Part shown: piece after piece, positions 43,241 to 51,478 of the stretch
How the letters are laid out: every line of letters begins with the position of its first letter
How positions within the stretch are numbered: the stretch's first letter is position 1
NCBI RefSeq assembly: GCF_018603905.1
Contig: NZ_JAHFZZ010000025.1
Coordinates: 99,715 to 163,714, forward strand
Origin: Nonomuraea sp. NEAU-A123
Lineage (GTDB): Bacteria; Actinomycetota; Actinomycetes; Streptosporangiales; Streptosporangiaceae
DNA: 64,000 bases
Direction: 5' to 3'
Program-made: the position numbers and the translations under genes
The notes under the pieces: model-generated
The model's input: the letters and a program-made list of their open reading frames with translations, nothing else
Told to the model about the DNA's origin: nothing
Databases searched by the model: none

Positions 43241-43888
43241 CTATTGAGCCGACAGGGGTTTGGCCGTGAGCTCGGTCAGGCCCGCGCGGGCGACGTCGAG
43301 TACGCGGTCGACCAGGGGAAGCAGCTCCTCGGTAGCGGCGTCGCGGCGGTGGGCCTCGTGGGTCATGTACAGCTCGCGCAGGCCGCCCACCACGGTGTAC
43401 GCGGTCAGGCGCGGGGCCAGCGCGTTGGGCGGTAGGCCCAGGTCCTTGCCGATGGCGGTGGCGATCAGGCGTTCCAGTGCGTAGTAGCTCGCGCGGGCGC
43501 TACCGCGGAGGTCCTCGTCCTCGGCTATCAGGGTGGCGCGTTTGACGCGAAGAGACCAGGTCTCGCCCGGTTTGCGGCCCTGGTCGGCGTCGTGTTCGTC
43601 GAGGGCGTGCATCGTGTCGCGCATCCACTCGCCGACGGCGTCGAGGGTGTCGCCGGGCCGGGTGTCGAGGCGGGCGGCCAATGACTGCGGGGCGAACGGG
43701 TCGTCAGCGAACAGCAGGTCTTCCTTGGTGGGGAAGTGCAGCGTGACGGTCCGCGTCGCGACGTCCGCGTGTTCGGCGATCGCCGCGATGGTCGTGGTGC
43801 GGTAGCCGTGCGACGTGAACAGCTCCAGTGCCGAAGCCTGGATCCGTTCGCGGGTCTGCCGCTTCTTCCGATCTCGCCTGCCTTCCAT
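43241..43888 (-). CDS. TetR-family regulator
   Basis: 215 aa. DNA-binding domain at 8-55: RQTRERIQASALELFTSHGY then ATRTVTLHFPTKEDLLF. The C-terminal helical domain resembles MftR/TetR_C_24-like regulators. It diverges from a short-chain dehydrogenase across 83 AT-rich bases, including ATGCAATTAATGCA near 43909, and probably represses that gene. Confidence 0.85.
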   Translation of the reverse strand: MEGRRDRKKRQTRERIQASALELFTSHGYRTTTIAAIAEHADVATRTVTLHFPTKEDLLFADDPFAPQSLAARLDTRPGDTLDAVGEWMRDTMHALDEHDADQGRKPGETWSLRVKRATLIAEDEDLRGSARASYYALERLIATAIGKDLGLPPNALAPRLTAYTVVGGLRELYMTHEAHRRDAATEELLPLVDRVLDVARAGLTELTAKPLSAQ

Positions 43889-43971
43889 GCGGCAAGAGTA
43901 TCACTCATGCAATTAATGCAGTCCATGCTACCGTTACTACGAAAGGTATCTAATGGAGAGAGGTGAAGACG

Positions 43972-44775
43972 ATGTCCAAGACGTGGTTCATCACCGGCAC
44001 ATCGAAGGGGTTCGGCCGTGAGTGGGCGGAGGCCGCCCTGGAGCGGGGCGACCGGGTCGCCGCCACCGCACGCGACCTCGGCCACCTGCGTCCCCTCACC
44101 GAGAATTACGGCGACGCCGTACTGCCCCTGCGGCTCGACATCACCGACCGCGCCGCCGTGTTCGCCGCCGTTCGGCAGGCGGCCGAGCACTTCGGCGGGC
44201 TGGACGTGGTGGTCAACAACGCGGGCTACGGCCATTTCGGCATGGTCGAGGAGTTGACCGAGAGCGAGATCCGCGCCGAGATGGAGACCAACTTCTTCGG
44301 CACCCTGTGGGTAACGCAGGCGGTCCTGCCCGTGCTGCGCGCGCAAGGCCACGGCCGGATCATTCAGGTCACCAGCGAGGGCGGCGTCCGGGCGTTCCCC
44401 GGCATCGGCGGCTACCACGCCTCGAAGTGGGCGGTGGAGGGGCTGTCGGAGTCGCTCCGCAAGGAGGTCACGCGTTTCGGCATCGACGTGATCTGTCTGG
44501 AGCCTGGCCCGTATTCGACCGACTTCGGCGGCGGCAGCGTCCGCACCAGTGCCGAGCACCCGGCCTACGCCGAGATCCGCGCGGACACCGAAATCGCGTG
44601 GGAACTCGGTGACCCGAAGGCGACGCGCGGGCCGATCCTGGAGTTGGCCGACACCGACGACCCGCCGACCCGGATCTTCTTCGGCAAGTCGCTCGAGCCG
44701 GTCGCGGCCGAGTATGAGGAACGGCTTGCCACGTGGCGCAAGTGGCAGCCGGTCGCACTGGCCGCATTCCGTTGA
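43972..44775 (+). CDS. Short-chain dehydrogenase/reductase
   Basis: 267 aa classical SDR. Cofactor loop TGTSKGFG (10-17), NNAG motif in VVVNNAGYGHFG, catalytic Ser in VTSEGG, and the YxxxK pair in GYHASKWAVE. The cofactor-binding loop with Arg after the second strand (ATARD) favours NADP(H). AGAGG lies nine bases before the ATG; an in-frame GTG at 43963 is possible. Control by the divergent TetR protein is likely. Substrate unknown. Confidence 0.88.
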   Translation: MSKTWFITGTSKGFGREWAEAALERGDRVAATARDLGHLRPLTENYGDAVLPLRLDITDRAAVFAAVRQAAEHFGGLDVVVNNAGYGHFGMVEELTESEIRAEMETNFFGTLWVTQAVLPVLRAQGHGRIIQVTSEGGVRAFPGIGGYHASKWAVEGLSESLRKEVTRFGIDVICLEPGPYSTDFGGGSVRTSAEHPAYAEIRADTEIAWELGDPKATRGPILELADTDDPPTRIFFGKSLEPVAAEYEERLATWRKWQPVALAAFR

Positions 44776-44796
44776 TCGAGTCCGTGGTGAGCATAT

Positions 44797-45408
44797 CTAG
44801 CGCAGCTCGGCGAACCAGCGGTCGGCCGCCGGCCAGCAGTCGGTCACGTCGAAGCCCCCTGGCCGGGCTGTGCGCCTGATGTCGTCGGCGGAGACCACCG
44901 CCCAGGCGAACCAGTCGCCCACGACATCGTCGCGGCGCAGCCGTACCCGGTCGACACGGCTGCTCACCCCCGGCGGGTCGACCTCGACAATGGCCCGGCC
45001 ACCCGGGCGTACCAGCTCTCTGACTCTGCGCAGCAGGACGCCGGGATGGCCGCCGATCCCGATGTTGCCGTCGGCGAGCAGCGCCGTCTCCCAGCGGCCG
45101 CTTCCGGGCAGTTCGTCGAAGACGCTGCGGCGCAGGGCGAAGCCGCCCGCTCGGCGGGTCAGGTGTACGGCGTGCGGGGTGATGTCGATGCCGAGGGCCG
45201 GGACGCCGCGGCGGTTGAGCGCGACCGTGAGCCGGCCTGGGCCCGAGCCGATGTCCAGGGTGGGCCCGGTGCACCGCCGCAGCATGGTTTCGTCGCCCTC
45301 GATGGGCTCGAACCAGCGGGTGGCCCCCAGGAGGGTGCGGGTGCCGTCGACGTACTCGAGCTCGGCGGCGGCTCCGGCCAGCGCGTCGGCGTAGATCTCG
45401 CCCATCAT
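44797..45408 (-). CDS. Class I SAM-dependent methyltransferase
   Basis: 203 aa. AdoMet motif I LDIGSGPGRLTVAL near residues 52-65, acidic strand end GIDITPHAV, then LLADGNIGIGGHPGVLLRRV and an aromatic C-terminus. Its ATG overlaps the stop of the upstream DUF2064 glycosyltransferase gene (ATGA). Such methyltransferases are consistently linked with DUF2064/GT2 genes and molybdopterin oxidoreductases in actinobacteria. The acceptor is unknown. Confidence 0.82.
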   Translation of the reverse strand: MMGEIYADALAGAAAELEYVDGTRTLLGATRWFEPIEGDETMLRRCTGPTLDIGSGPGRLTVALNRRGVPALGIDITPHAVHLTRRAGGFALRRSVFDELPGSGRWETALLADGNIGIGGHPGVLLRRVRELVRPGGRAIVEVDPPGVSSRVDRVRLRRDDVVGDWFAWAVVSADDIRRTARPGGFDVTDCWPAADRWFAELR

Positions 45409-46043
45409 CGCAGTGCGACCGCCGCCAGTTCGTGGAGCGCCTTTGCGAAGCGTGAGGCCGGCGCGTCGGAGGCGACCCGGGCGGCGTCGGCGGCGGTGTC
45501 CACGTCGGTCAGTTCGGGCAGGTGCCGCACACTCAGCCCCGCCTCGCTGAGGCGTTGGAGTTGCGCCCGTCCGGTGTGGGGCTGCGACATGGGCACGCCG
45601 AGCAGCAGATCGGGATCGGGGCGGCGCAGCCCCAGCAGCCAGAAGCCGCCGTCGGTGGCGGGGCCGAAGACGGCATCGTCTTCGCTCAGTCCGTGTATGG
45701 CCGTGTGCAGTAGTTCGGGGGTTACTTGGGGGGTGTCCATGCCGATCAGCACCATCGGCTCCGGCCGGAGCCGATAGGCGTCGGCGAACGCCGCGGTGAG
45801 GCGTTCGTCCAGACCGGATCCGCGCTGGGGGATCACCTCGAAGCCCGCGGGCAGCCAGCAGCCGGGCAGGCCGTCCAGAGCCAGCACCCGCTGGGTGGCG
45901 GGTGTCGCCGCGACGGTGCGCAGGGTGTCCTCGAGCGCGGCCTCGGCCAGCCGAGCCGCCTGGGCCGGGCTGTACGGCGGGGTCAGGCGGGTCTTCACCC
46001 GGCCCGCGACCGGCTCCTTGGCAATGATCACGATCTGCGTCAT
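45405..46043 (-). CDS. DUF2064 / TIGR04282-type glycosyltransferase
   Basis: 212 aa nucleotidyl/glycosyltransferase fold of the DUF2064 group: IAKEPVAGRVKTRLTPPYSP at the N-terminus (basic nucleotide-binding loop), LIGMDTPQVTPELL with the DxD-like acid, and FGPATDGGFWLLGLR. Relatives are annotated as arsenosugar-biosynthesis-associated or mobA-like transferases. ATG preceded by weak signals. ATGA overlap with the methyltransferase. An 18-bp repeat lies 62 bp upstream and shares sequence with two copies before the mannosyltransferase gene. Confidence 0.8.
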   Translation of the reverse strand: MTQIVIIAKEPVAGRVKTRLTPPYSPAQAARLAEAALEDTLRTVAATPATQRVLALDGLPGCWLPAGFEVIPQRGSGLDERLTAAFADAYRLRPEPMVLIGMDTPQVTPELLHTAIHGLSEDDAVFGPATDGGFWLLGLRRPDPDLLLGVPMSQPHTGRAQLQRLSEAGLSVRHLPELTDVDTAADAARVASDAPASRFAKALHELAAVALR

Positions 46044-46104
46044 GCCTTCTGACGATAAGGGCTGTGACCTGCGTCAACTCTTACAAGGTCGTTACGGCAC
46101 CAAT

Positions 46105-46122
46105 TTCTTACGGAGTGCGGAC
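46105..46122 (+). repeat. 18-bp repeat TTCTTACGGAGTGCGGAC, single copy
   Basis: The same 18-mer appears in inverted orientation as an exact copy and a one-mismatch copy at 47508-47543. This copy lies between the DUF2064 gene (start 46043) and the end of the mannosyltransferase gene. Confidence 0.75.
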
Positions 46123-46144
46123 AATACGGGCCGGGCATGGCGAA

Positions 46145-47455
46145 TCATCGCGCCGCTCCGACCTCGACGGCCTTGCGGGAGAGCCGGGCCCGGCGTACGA
46201 CCCAGCCCGCGAGCACGGCCAGCGCCGCCAGCGTGTAGGCGAGCGTCGCGGGGCCGAAGAGGTAACCGACCGCTCCCGCCAAGGCCACACCCAGCCATTC
46301 CCACCGGCCGTCCATGGCGACCAGCGCGACCACCAGCAGGGCGTACCAGGAGTACTCGGGCGTGAACAGCAGTAGGACCGACCCGCTGACCAGCAACGCA
46401 CCACCCCAGGCCCGCTCGGGATCTCCGTAGCGCAGTACGTACAGCACCGCCAACGCCAGCAGCAGTATCGCGGCGAACGGCGCCCACGAATCCGGCATCA
46501 CCAGCCGCAACACCGCATACCGCCCCCTCGCCGAGGGCGCCTCGTACCCTTCCTCCTGGACATACCCCAACAGGTAGCCCACCACGGAGCCCCGCGAGAC
46601 GAGCACATAGGGCAGATAGGTCAGTACGACCACCAGGACGGCGGGCACGATGACGGCGGCGATGCGTCGCCAGGCCACCCCGCCCTTGAGCACCCCCGAC
46701 AGCGCGCCGGGCAGCGCGGTCGCGGGGATCAGCTTGGCCGCGATGGCCGCGCCGAGCAGCGCCCCCCGGCCGCGGACCACGCACAAGGCGAGCACCACGA
46801 GCAGCACGCCCAGCATGTCGATGTGCGCGTTGTTCACCGCCTCGGCGGGCACGGCCGGACACCATGCCCAATAGGCGGCCCGGGCCGCGCCCGCCCATCG
46901 CCACAACGCCAGCAGCACTGCGATCGCCATCAGCGCGCCGCCGACCTGCAACCCCTTGTGCCGCGAACCCTCCGGCGTCAGCCAGTGCACCAGCAGGAAG
47001 TACCCCTCCGCCAGCGGCGGGTAGATCGTGTGTACGGCGGGCCGGTTGATCCGGGTGCACACCCCTTGCGAGACCCGGGCCCGATCGGGCGCGTCACAAT
47101 CGTCCGGGAACAGCCAGCCATCACGCAACGGGCTCAGCGCCGGATCGGCGGGGGGATGGTCATAGGGCGAGATGCCCGCCGCCTGCACCCGGCCGTCCCA
47201 CGCGTACCGGTAGGAATCGGTGCTGGTGCTCGGCGGTGCCACCAGACCGGTAGCGGTCACGATGACGCCGCCCGCGACGACCAGCACCGCGCGCTGCCGC
47301 GCCGGCACCGACCTGGCCAGCCACAGCGCCACGACGAACAGCCCCCACGCGACCAGATACCACGGCAGCAGGCCAGGGCGCCCGAACGCCATCCTGACCA
47401 GGACGGCGACGAGCGCCAGGAGTGTCGCGCCTACGTACACCGTGTATCTGCTCAC
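46145..47455 (-). CDS. Polytopic GT87-like (polyprenyl-sugar dependent) mannosyltransferase
   Basis: About 436 aa from a GTG at 47455 (the frame is open to 47533, but that stretch is made of 18-bp repeats). Roughly 10-12 membrane helices. The first extracytoplasmic loop after helix 3 has STDSYRYAWDGRVQAAGISP with an acidic pair followed by PYDHPPADP, and later INRPAVHTIYPPLAEGYFLL. This pattern is common in GT-C/GT87 transferases that use polyprenyl-phosphate sugars. It lies in a block with GT2, DUF2064, epimerase and methyltransferase genes, suggesting synthesis of a glycolipid or surface polysaccharide. Confidence 0.78.
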   Translation of the reverse strand: MSRYTVYVGATLLALVAVLVRMAFGRPGLLPWYLVAWGLFVVALWLARSVPARQRAVLVVAGGVIVTATGLVAPPSTSTDSYRYAWDGRVQAAGISPYDHPPADPALSPLRDGWLFPDDCDAPDRARVSQGVCTRINRPAVHTIYPPLAEGYFLLVHWLTPEGSRHKGLQVGGALMAIAVLLALWRWAGAARAAYWAWCPAVPAEAVNNAHIDMLGVLLVVLALCVVRGRGALLGAAIAAKLIPATALPGALSGVLKGGVAWRRIAAVIVPAVLVVVLTYLPYVLVSRGSVVGYLLGYVQEEGYEAPSARGRYAVLRLVMPDSWAPFAAILLLALAVLYVLRYGDPERAWGGALLVSGSVLLLFTPEYSWYALLVVALVAMDGRWEWLGVALAGAVGYLFGPATLAYTLAALAVLAGWVVRRARLSRKAVEVGAAR

Positions 47456-47507
47456 GCTCCGCAGCCTCGCACCGGCCACCGCCCATGAGGCCGCGGCAGC
47501 ACGGTTC

Positions 47508-47543
47508 GTCCGCACTCCGTAAGAAGTCCGCACTCTGTAAGAA
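47508..47543 (-). repeat. Tandem 18-bp repeats upstream of the mannosyltransferase gene
   Basis: On the leftward strand TTCTTACAGAGTGCGGAC and TTCTTACGGAGTGCGGAC follow each other without a gap (one mismatch). The exact second form occurs inverted at 46105-46122. Tandem sites just before a gene start suggest a regulator or response-regulator binding site. Confidence 0.75.
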
Positions 47544-47557
47544 GTCGCCGCTCCCGC

Positions 47558-48085
47558 TCAGGCCCTTCCTTCTCGGCCGGCCAGGACTCGGCGCATGTCG
47601 CCGATGGCCCGCAGCGTGCCGCGTACGGTGCCGGTCACCTTCGACCGGCCGGCCCGGGCCAGGTAGTTCACCTCGACCTCGCCTATCCGCCAGCCCGCGG
47701 ACGCCGCGCGCAGGACCATCTCCAGGGGATAGCCGCAGCGCCGGTCGCCGGGGCCGAGCAGGCGACGGCCGAGGACCAACTCCGCCTCGCCGGCCAGGAC
47801 GGGCCCCGCCACCAGCGGCAACTGTTCGGGGTCCAGGGACGCGTCGGCGTCCATGAAGCAGACCACGTCCGTGGTCGCGGCCACCAGCCCGGCATGGCAG
47901 GCGGCGCCGAACCCGCGCCGGGGTTCGGTCACCACCGTGGCACCGAGCTTGGCGGCGACCCGTGCGGATCCATCGGTCGAGCCGTTGTCGACCACGATCG
48001 GATGGAAGCCGTCCGGCATCCGCCCGAGCACCCACGGCAGGGCCGCCTCCTCGTTCAGGCAGGGCAGCACCACATCCACCTTCAT
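47558..48085 (-). CDS. Family 2 glycosyltransferase, shortened
   Basis: 175 aa GT-A enzyme: VVLPCLNEEAALPWVLGRMP, VVDNGSTDGSARVAAKLGAT, GFGAACHAGLVAATTDVVCF, MDADASLD (DxD metal site). After LVLGRRLLGPG the sequence jumps to RRCGYPLEMVLRAASAGWRI and VNYLARAGRSKVTGTVRGTL. Intact relatives have some 50 further residues between these points, including the acceptor loop with D(I/L)GPMRA. The reading frame is kept, so a shorter protein is made, but activity is doubtful. Confidence 0.78.
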   Translation of the reverse strand: MKVDVVLPCLNEEAALPWVLGRMPDGFHPIVVDNGSTDGSARVAAKLGATVVTEPRRGFGAACHAGLVAATTDVVCFMDADASLDPEQLPLVAGPVLAGEAELVLGRRLLGPGDRRCGYPLEMVLRAASAGWRIGEVEVNYLARAGRSKVTGTVRGTLRAIGDMRRVLAGREGRA

Positions 48086-48131
48086 AGATCGACGCTAGAG
48101 CCACAGGACGCGCACGATCCCCATGAGAGGG

Positions 48132-49160
48132 TCACGTGCCTTCAGAGAAATCGCCAGTTCCCAGGGGCGCCACGGCGAACTCCCGCATTCCTTCGGCGAA
48201 GCCGATCCGCGCGCGGAAGCCGAGTTCGCGCGTGGCGCGGTCGGCGGCGGCGACGATGTGCCGCACGTCGCCCAGGCGATACTCGCCGGTCGTGACCGGA
48301 TCAGGACCACCATGTGCGGCCGCGAGCGCGGTGGCCATCTCCCCGATCGTGTGCGGTTCGCCGCTGGCAACGTTGCAGGCGGTCAGCGCTCCGGGTGGAG
48401 CGTGGGAGCCGAGGGCTGCGAGGTTGGCGCGGGCGACGTCCCGCACGTGCACGAAGTCGCGCCGCTGGCGCCCGTCCTCGAACACCCGAGGTGCCCTGCC
48501 TGCCTCCAGAGCCGAACGGAAGATCGCCGCGACCCCTGAATACGGCGTGTCCCTGGGCATCCTCGGGCCGTAGACGTTGTGGTAGCGCAGCGCGATCGGC
48601 GTGCCGCCGGTCTCCCGCGCCCAGTTGGCGGCCAGGTGCTCCTGAGCGAGCTTGGTGGTCGCGTAGACGTTACGGGGTTCTGGGGGCGCGTCCTCCTCGA
48701 TCGCGGCGGGTGCCAGCTCCGCCCCGCAGCACGGGCAGCGGGGTTCGAACGCGCCGCGGGCGAGATCCTCCCGAGCACGAGGGCCCGGCCGGGTCCGGCC
48801 GTGTCGCGGGCAGTCGTAGGCGCCCTCCCCGTACACGACCATCGACGAGGCCAGGACCAGGCGGCCCACGCCGTGTTCCGCCATGGCGGCGAGCAGCACG
48901 GCGGTGCCGTGAACGTTGACCGAGGTGTAGTCGGGCAGGTCGGCGACGCTGGACCCGAGCCCTACCTTTGCCGCCTGATGGGACACCGCGTCGACGCGGC
49001 GCAGCAACCCCGCGAGCACGTCGGCGTCGCGCACGTCACCGACCACGTGACCGGCCCCTGCCCGGCGGTCGAGGCCGGTGACCTCGTGGCCGGCCGCCCG
49101 CAGCGCCTCGACCACATGACTTCCGATGAACCCAGCCGCGCCGGTGACCAGTACTTTCAC
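48132..49160 (-). CDS. NAD-dependent sugar epimerase/dehydratase with zinc-ribbon-like insert
   Basis: 342 aa extended SDR. GxxGxxG in VTGAAGFIGSH, a YxxxK pair in NVYATTKLAQEHL, RYHNVYGPRMPRDTPYSGVA in the substrate domain, and RRDFVHVRDVARANL. An insert RCPCCGAELAPAAIEEDAP carries a Cys-x2-Cys pair, as seen in actinobacterial dTDP-rhamnose-epimerase-like proteins. Start GTG 49160 gives MKVLVTGAAG; a GTG at 49205 is possible. It leads the leftward glycosyltransferase block and diverges from the molybdopterin enzyme gene. Confidence 0.83.
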   Translation of the reverse strand: MKVLVTGAAGFIGSHVVEALRAAGHEVTGLDRRAGAGHVVGDVRDADVLAGLLRRVDAVSHQAAKVGLGSSVADLPDYTSVNVHGTAVLLAAMAEHGVGRLVLASSMVVYGEGAYDCPRHGRTRPGPRAREDLARGAFEPRCPCCGAELAPAAIEEDAPPEPRNVYATTKLAQEHLAANWARETGGTPIALRYHNVYGPRMPRDTPYSGVAAIFRSALEAGRAPRVFEDGRQRRDFVHVRDVARANLAALGSHAPPGALTACNVASGEPHTIGEMATALAAAHGGPDPVTTGEYRLGDVRHIVAAADRATRELGFRARIGFAEGMREFAVAPLGTGDFSEGT

Positions 49161-49296
49161 CGCCTCAACGCTAGGCCCAAACCTCCAGCGAGCACTGAAC
49201 GTCACACGCCCTTGACCATGTCGCGGCCGCCTTCCTCACCAAACACGGCAAGTTACGCCACTCCAAATAGGGGTATTTCCGGCAAACAGAATAAAC

Positions 49297-49321
49297 GGCC
49301 CTATTTAGGGCCACTGGCCCT
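49297..49321 (+). promoter_or_regulatory. Interleaved inverted repeats before the molybdopterin oxidoreductase gene
   Basis: GGCCCTA-TT-TAGGGCC (49297-49312) and AGGGCC-ACT-GGCCCT (49307-49321) share an arm, so three GGCCCT half-sites alternate in orientation. They sit in an AT-rich gap 40-64 bases before the predicted start, where an operator would be expected. As RNA they would form alternative hairpins. Confidence 0.45.
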
Positions 49322-49360
49322 TAGCTGCTTTTGGCAGAGCGCTTGTTTCGGGGTGATTCG

Positions 49361-50665
49361 GTGTCAGATCGGCAAAACGCCAACGCTTGGCTGCGCGCCC
49401 ATCCCCCACCGGGCCCATTCCGGCCGGCGTTCTGGCGCAGCCCGCTGCGCGGCCCATGGCTGACCTCGGTCTTCGGCCTCGTCCTGCTGTTCGGGATCCC
49501 GATCATCGCGATCACAGGACTGGTGTCCTACGCCGCCTACGATCCACAGCTGCCCATCAACGACCCGACCCCCGAAAAGGGATGGCTGGGTTTCTACCTG
49601 TTCGACTGGCCAACAAACCCGGCCTGGCTGTACCGGGTCACGCAGGGAGTGCACGTCGTCCTCGGGCTGACGTTGACCTCAGTGCTGCTGGCCAAGCTAT
49701 GGTCGGTGATCCCCAAGCTGTTCACCTGGCCACCGGCCCGCTCCCCCGCCGAAGCCGTGGAGCGCGCCAGCCTGCTGCTCCTGGTCGGCGGCGCGCTGTT
49801 CGAGTTCGTCACCGGCATCCTGAACATCCAGCTCTTCTACGTCTTCCCGTTCTCCTTCTACCCGGCCCACCTGTACGGGGCGTGGATCTTCCTCGCGGCC
49901 TTCGTCGTCCACGTCGCCTTCAAGCTGCCGAAGATGGTCCGATCGCTGCGATCGCGGAGCTTCCTCCGTGAGCTGCGGACCAGGCTGGACGCCACCCGGC
50001 CGGAGCCGCCCGATCCCGATGGCCTGGTTCCCCCGTCTCCGGCGGAGCCCACCATGTCCCGGCGGGGCCTGCTCGCCTTCGTGGGCGGCGCCTCGCTGAT
50101 CACGCTCGGCCTGTCCGCCGGCCAGACCCTGGACGGACCACTGCGCCGCACCGCGCTCCTGGCCCCGCACGGACGGGTCTACGGCCCCGGCCCCAACGAC
50201 TTCCAGGTGAACAAGTCCGCCACCGCCATGGGCGTCCACCTGGCGGACACCGGCCCGGCATGGAGGCTGGAGCTGGCCGGACCGCATCCGGCGCGCCTGA
50301 GCCGCGCCGAACTGCTGGCGATGCCGCTGCACACCTACGCGCTGCCGATCGCGTGCGTGGAGGGATGGTCCACCGAACAGTCGTGGACGGGCGTACGGCT
50401 GGCCGATCTGGCCCGGCTGGCGGGGATGACGCCCGGCACGGCGGAGGTGCTCGTCGAATCCCTGCAACGCGGCGGCTCCTTCAGCCGGGCGTCGCTGAGC
50501 GCGGGCCAGGTGGCCGACCCCCGTTCCCTGCTCGCCTTGCGGGTCAACGGCGCCGATCTGTCCCTCGACCACGGCTATCCCGCCAGGATCATCGTCCCGA
50601 ACGCCCCCGGCGTCCACAACACGAAATGGGTCCGCGAACTCAGCTTCCATCCGACGGCGAAATGA
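49361..50665 (+). CDS. Membrane-anchored molybdopterin-dependent oxidoreductase (sulfite oxidase fold)
   Basis: 434 aa. Residues about 34-190 contain four hydrophobic helices like a cytochrome b561-type membrane unit (conserved histidines in VTQGVHVVLGL and YPAHLYGAW). A twin-arginine-like MSRRGLLAFVGG follows at 232-243, then a sulfite-oxidase-type Moco domain to the C-terminus. Cys332 (IACVEGWS) is the expected molybdenum ligand, and PGVHNTKWVRELSF the C-terminal end. GTG 49361 has GGGGTGA five bases upstream; TTG 49331 would extend it. Overlaps the next gene (ATGA). Electron flow between haem and Moco is inferred. Confidence 0.82.
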   Translation: MSDRQNANAWLRAHPPPGPFRPAFWRSPLRGPWLTSVFGLVLLFGIPIIAITGLVSYAAYDPQLPINDPTPEKGWLGFYLFDWPTNPAWLYRVTQGVHVVLGLTLTSVLLAKLWSVIPKLFTWPPARSPAEAVERASLLLLVGGALFEFVTGILNIQLFYVFPFSFYPAHLYGAWIFLAAFVVHVAFKLPKMVRSLRSRSFLRELRTRLDATRPEPPDPDGLVPPSPAEPTMSRRGLLAFVGGASLITLGLSAGQTLDGPLRRTALLAPHGRVYGPGPNDFQVNKSATAMGVHLADTGPAWRLELAGPHPARLSRAELLAMPLHTYALPIACVEGWSTEQSWTGVRLADLARLAGMTPGTAEVLVESLQRGGSFSRASLSAGQVADPRSLLALRVNGADLSLDHGYPARIIVPNAPGVHNTKWVRELSFHPTAK

Positions 50666-51228
50666 GTGACGACATGCCTTTCCGGATCCGCGGCTCGTAC
50701 CGGAGGCTGGCCACCCACTACGGGGCCGACCCGTTGCATCTGCTGGCGCTGCTCGCCTGCTTCGCCCTGGCCGGATACGCCGCCGGCCGCGTCGTCGCCG
50801 CGGGCATCTGGGTCGGCTTCCTGGTGTGGTTCGTCGGCGCCGCGGTCATCCACGACCTTCTGCTGTACCCGCTGTACGCCCTCGCCGACGTCGCCGCGCA
50901 ACGGCGGCCGTGGCGTCGCCGCCGGCGACCGTCCGGCACTTCCGCCTGGCCGTCATCGATCAATTACCTGCGTGTACCGGTCGCGCTGTCCGGGCTGCTG
51001 CTCCTCATCTGGTTCCCCCTCATTCTCCGGCTGGCCGAGGGCAACTACCACCGGTCAACGGCGCTGGACACGAGCCCGTACCTCGGCCGCTGGCTGCTGG
51101 TCACCGGCGTGCTCTTCGCCGCATCCGCACTCGCGTACGCCATCCGGCTGCGCCACCACAAGACCTCGGCCGAGCCGCCACCTCCCCTCCCAGCGCCGCG
51201 AGCCCCGCGATCCTCGCCGAGTGGATGA
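50662..51228 (+). CDS. Small membrane protein coupled to the molybdopterin enzyme
   Basis: 188 aa with about four hydrophobic segments (near 25-43, 45-70, 104-124, 143-163), a basic loop (WRRRRRPSG) and a proline-rich tail. No recognised family. The ATG overlaps the preceding stop (ATGA), so the two proteins are made together. A structural or electron-transfer partner of the molybdopterin enzyme is plausible but not shown by sequence. Confidence 0.65.
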   Translation: MSDDMPFRIRGSYRRLATHYGADPLHLLALLACFALAGYAAGRVVAAGIWVGFLVWFVGAAVIHDLLLYPLYALADVAAQRRPWRRRRRPSGTSAWPSSINYLRVPVALSGLLLLIWFPLILRLAEGNYHRSTALDTSPYLGRWLLVTGVLFAASALAYAIRLRHHKTSAEPPPPLPAPRAPRSSPSG

Positions 51229-51260
51229 TGAGGCTCCCTTGAGCACCGGGCCGATCCGCG

Positions 51261-51380
51261 GCCCTGGTCACATCCGGCGGTTCGGTGGACTGGCTCTGCA
51301 TGCCGCGCTTCGACAGCCCATCGATCTTCGCCCGGCTGCTCGACGAGAACGCCGGATACTGGTCCATCCGGCCCACCGGG
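51261..51380 (+). pseudogene. Glycoside hydrolase family 15 N-terminal remnant
   Basis: In frame, ALVTSGGSVDWLCMPRFDSP then SIFARLLDENAGYWSIRPTG is the N-terminal signature of GH15 (glucoamylase/trehalase-like) enzymes. The frame then runs into a palindrome and stops. Over 90% of the enzyme is missing, and no start codon with a ribosome binding site exists. Confidence 0.7.
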
Positions 51381-51386
51381 CACAGC

Positions 51387-51417
51387 GGTGGACTCTCCCA
51401 CCGTGGGAGAGTCCACC
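51387..51417. repeat. Perfect 31-bp palindrome upstream of the BtrH-like gene
   Basis: GGTGGACTCTCCCAC, one central C, then GTGGGAGAGTCCACC: 15-bp arms without mismatch. It lies 61 bases before the BtrH-like ATG and just after the GH15 remnant. It could be an operator for a symmetric dimer, a cruciform, or a hairpin terminating read-through. Confidence 0.8.
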
Positions 51418-51478
51418 ATGATGGCGTGCAAGAAGAACTGATGACCCGGATGATCATCCTCGTTCAGGAGAGCATGGC

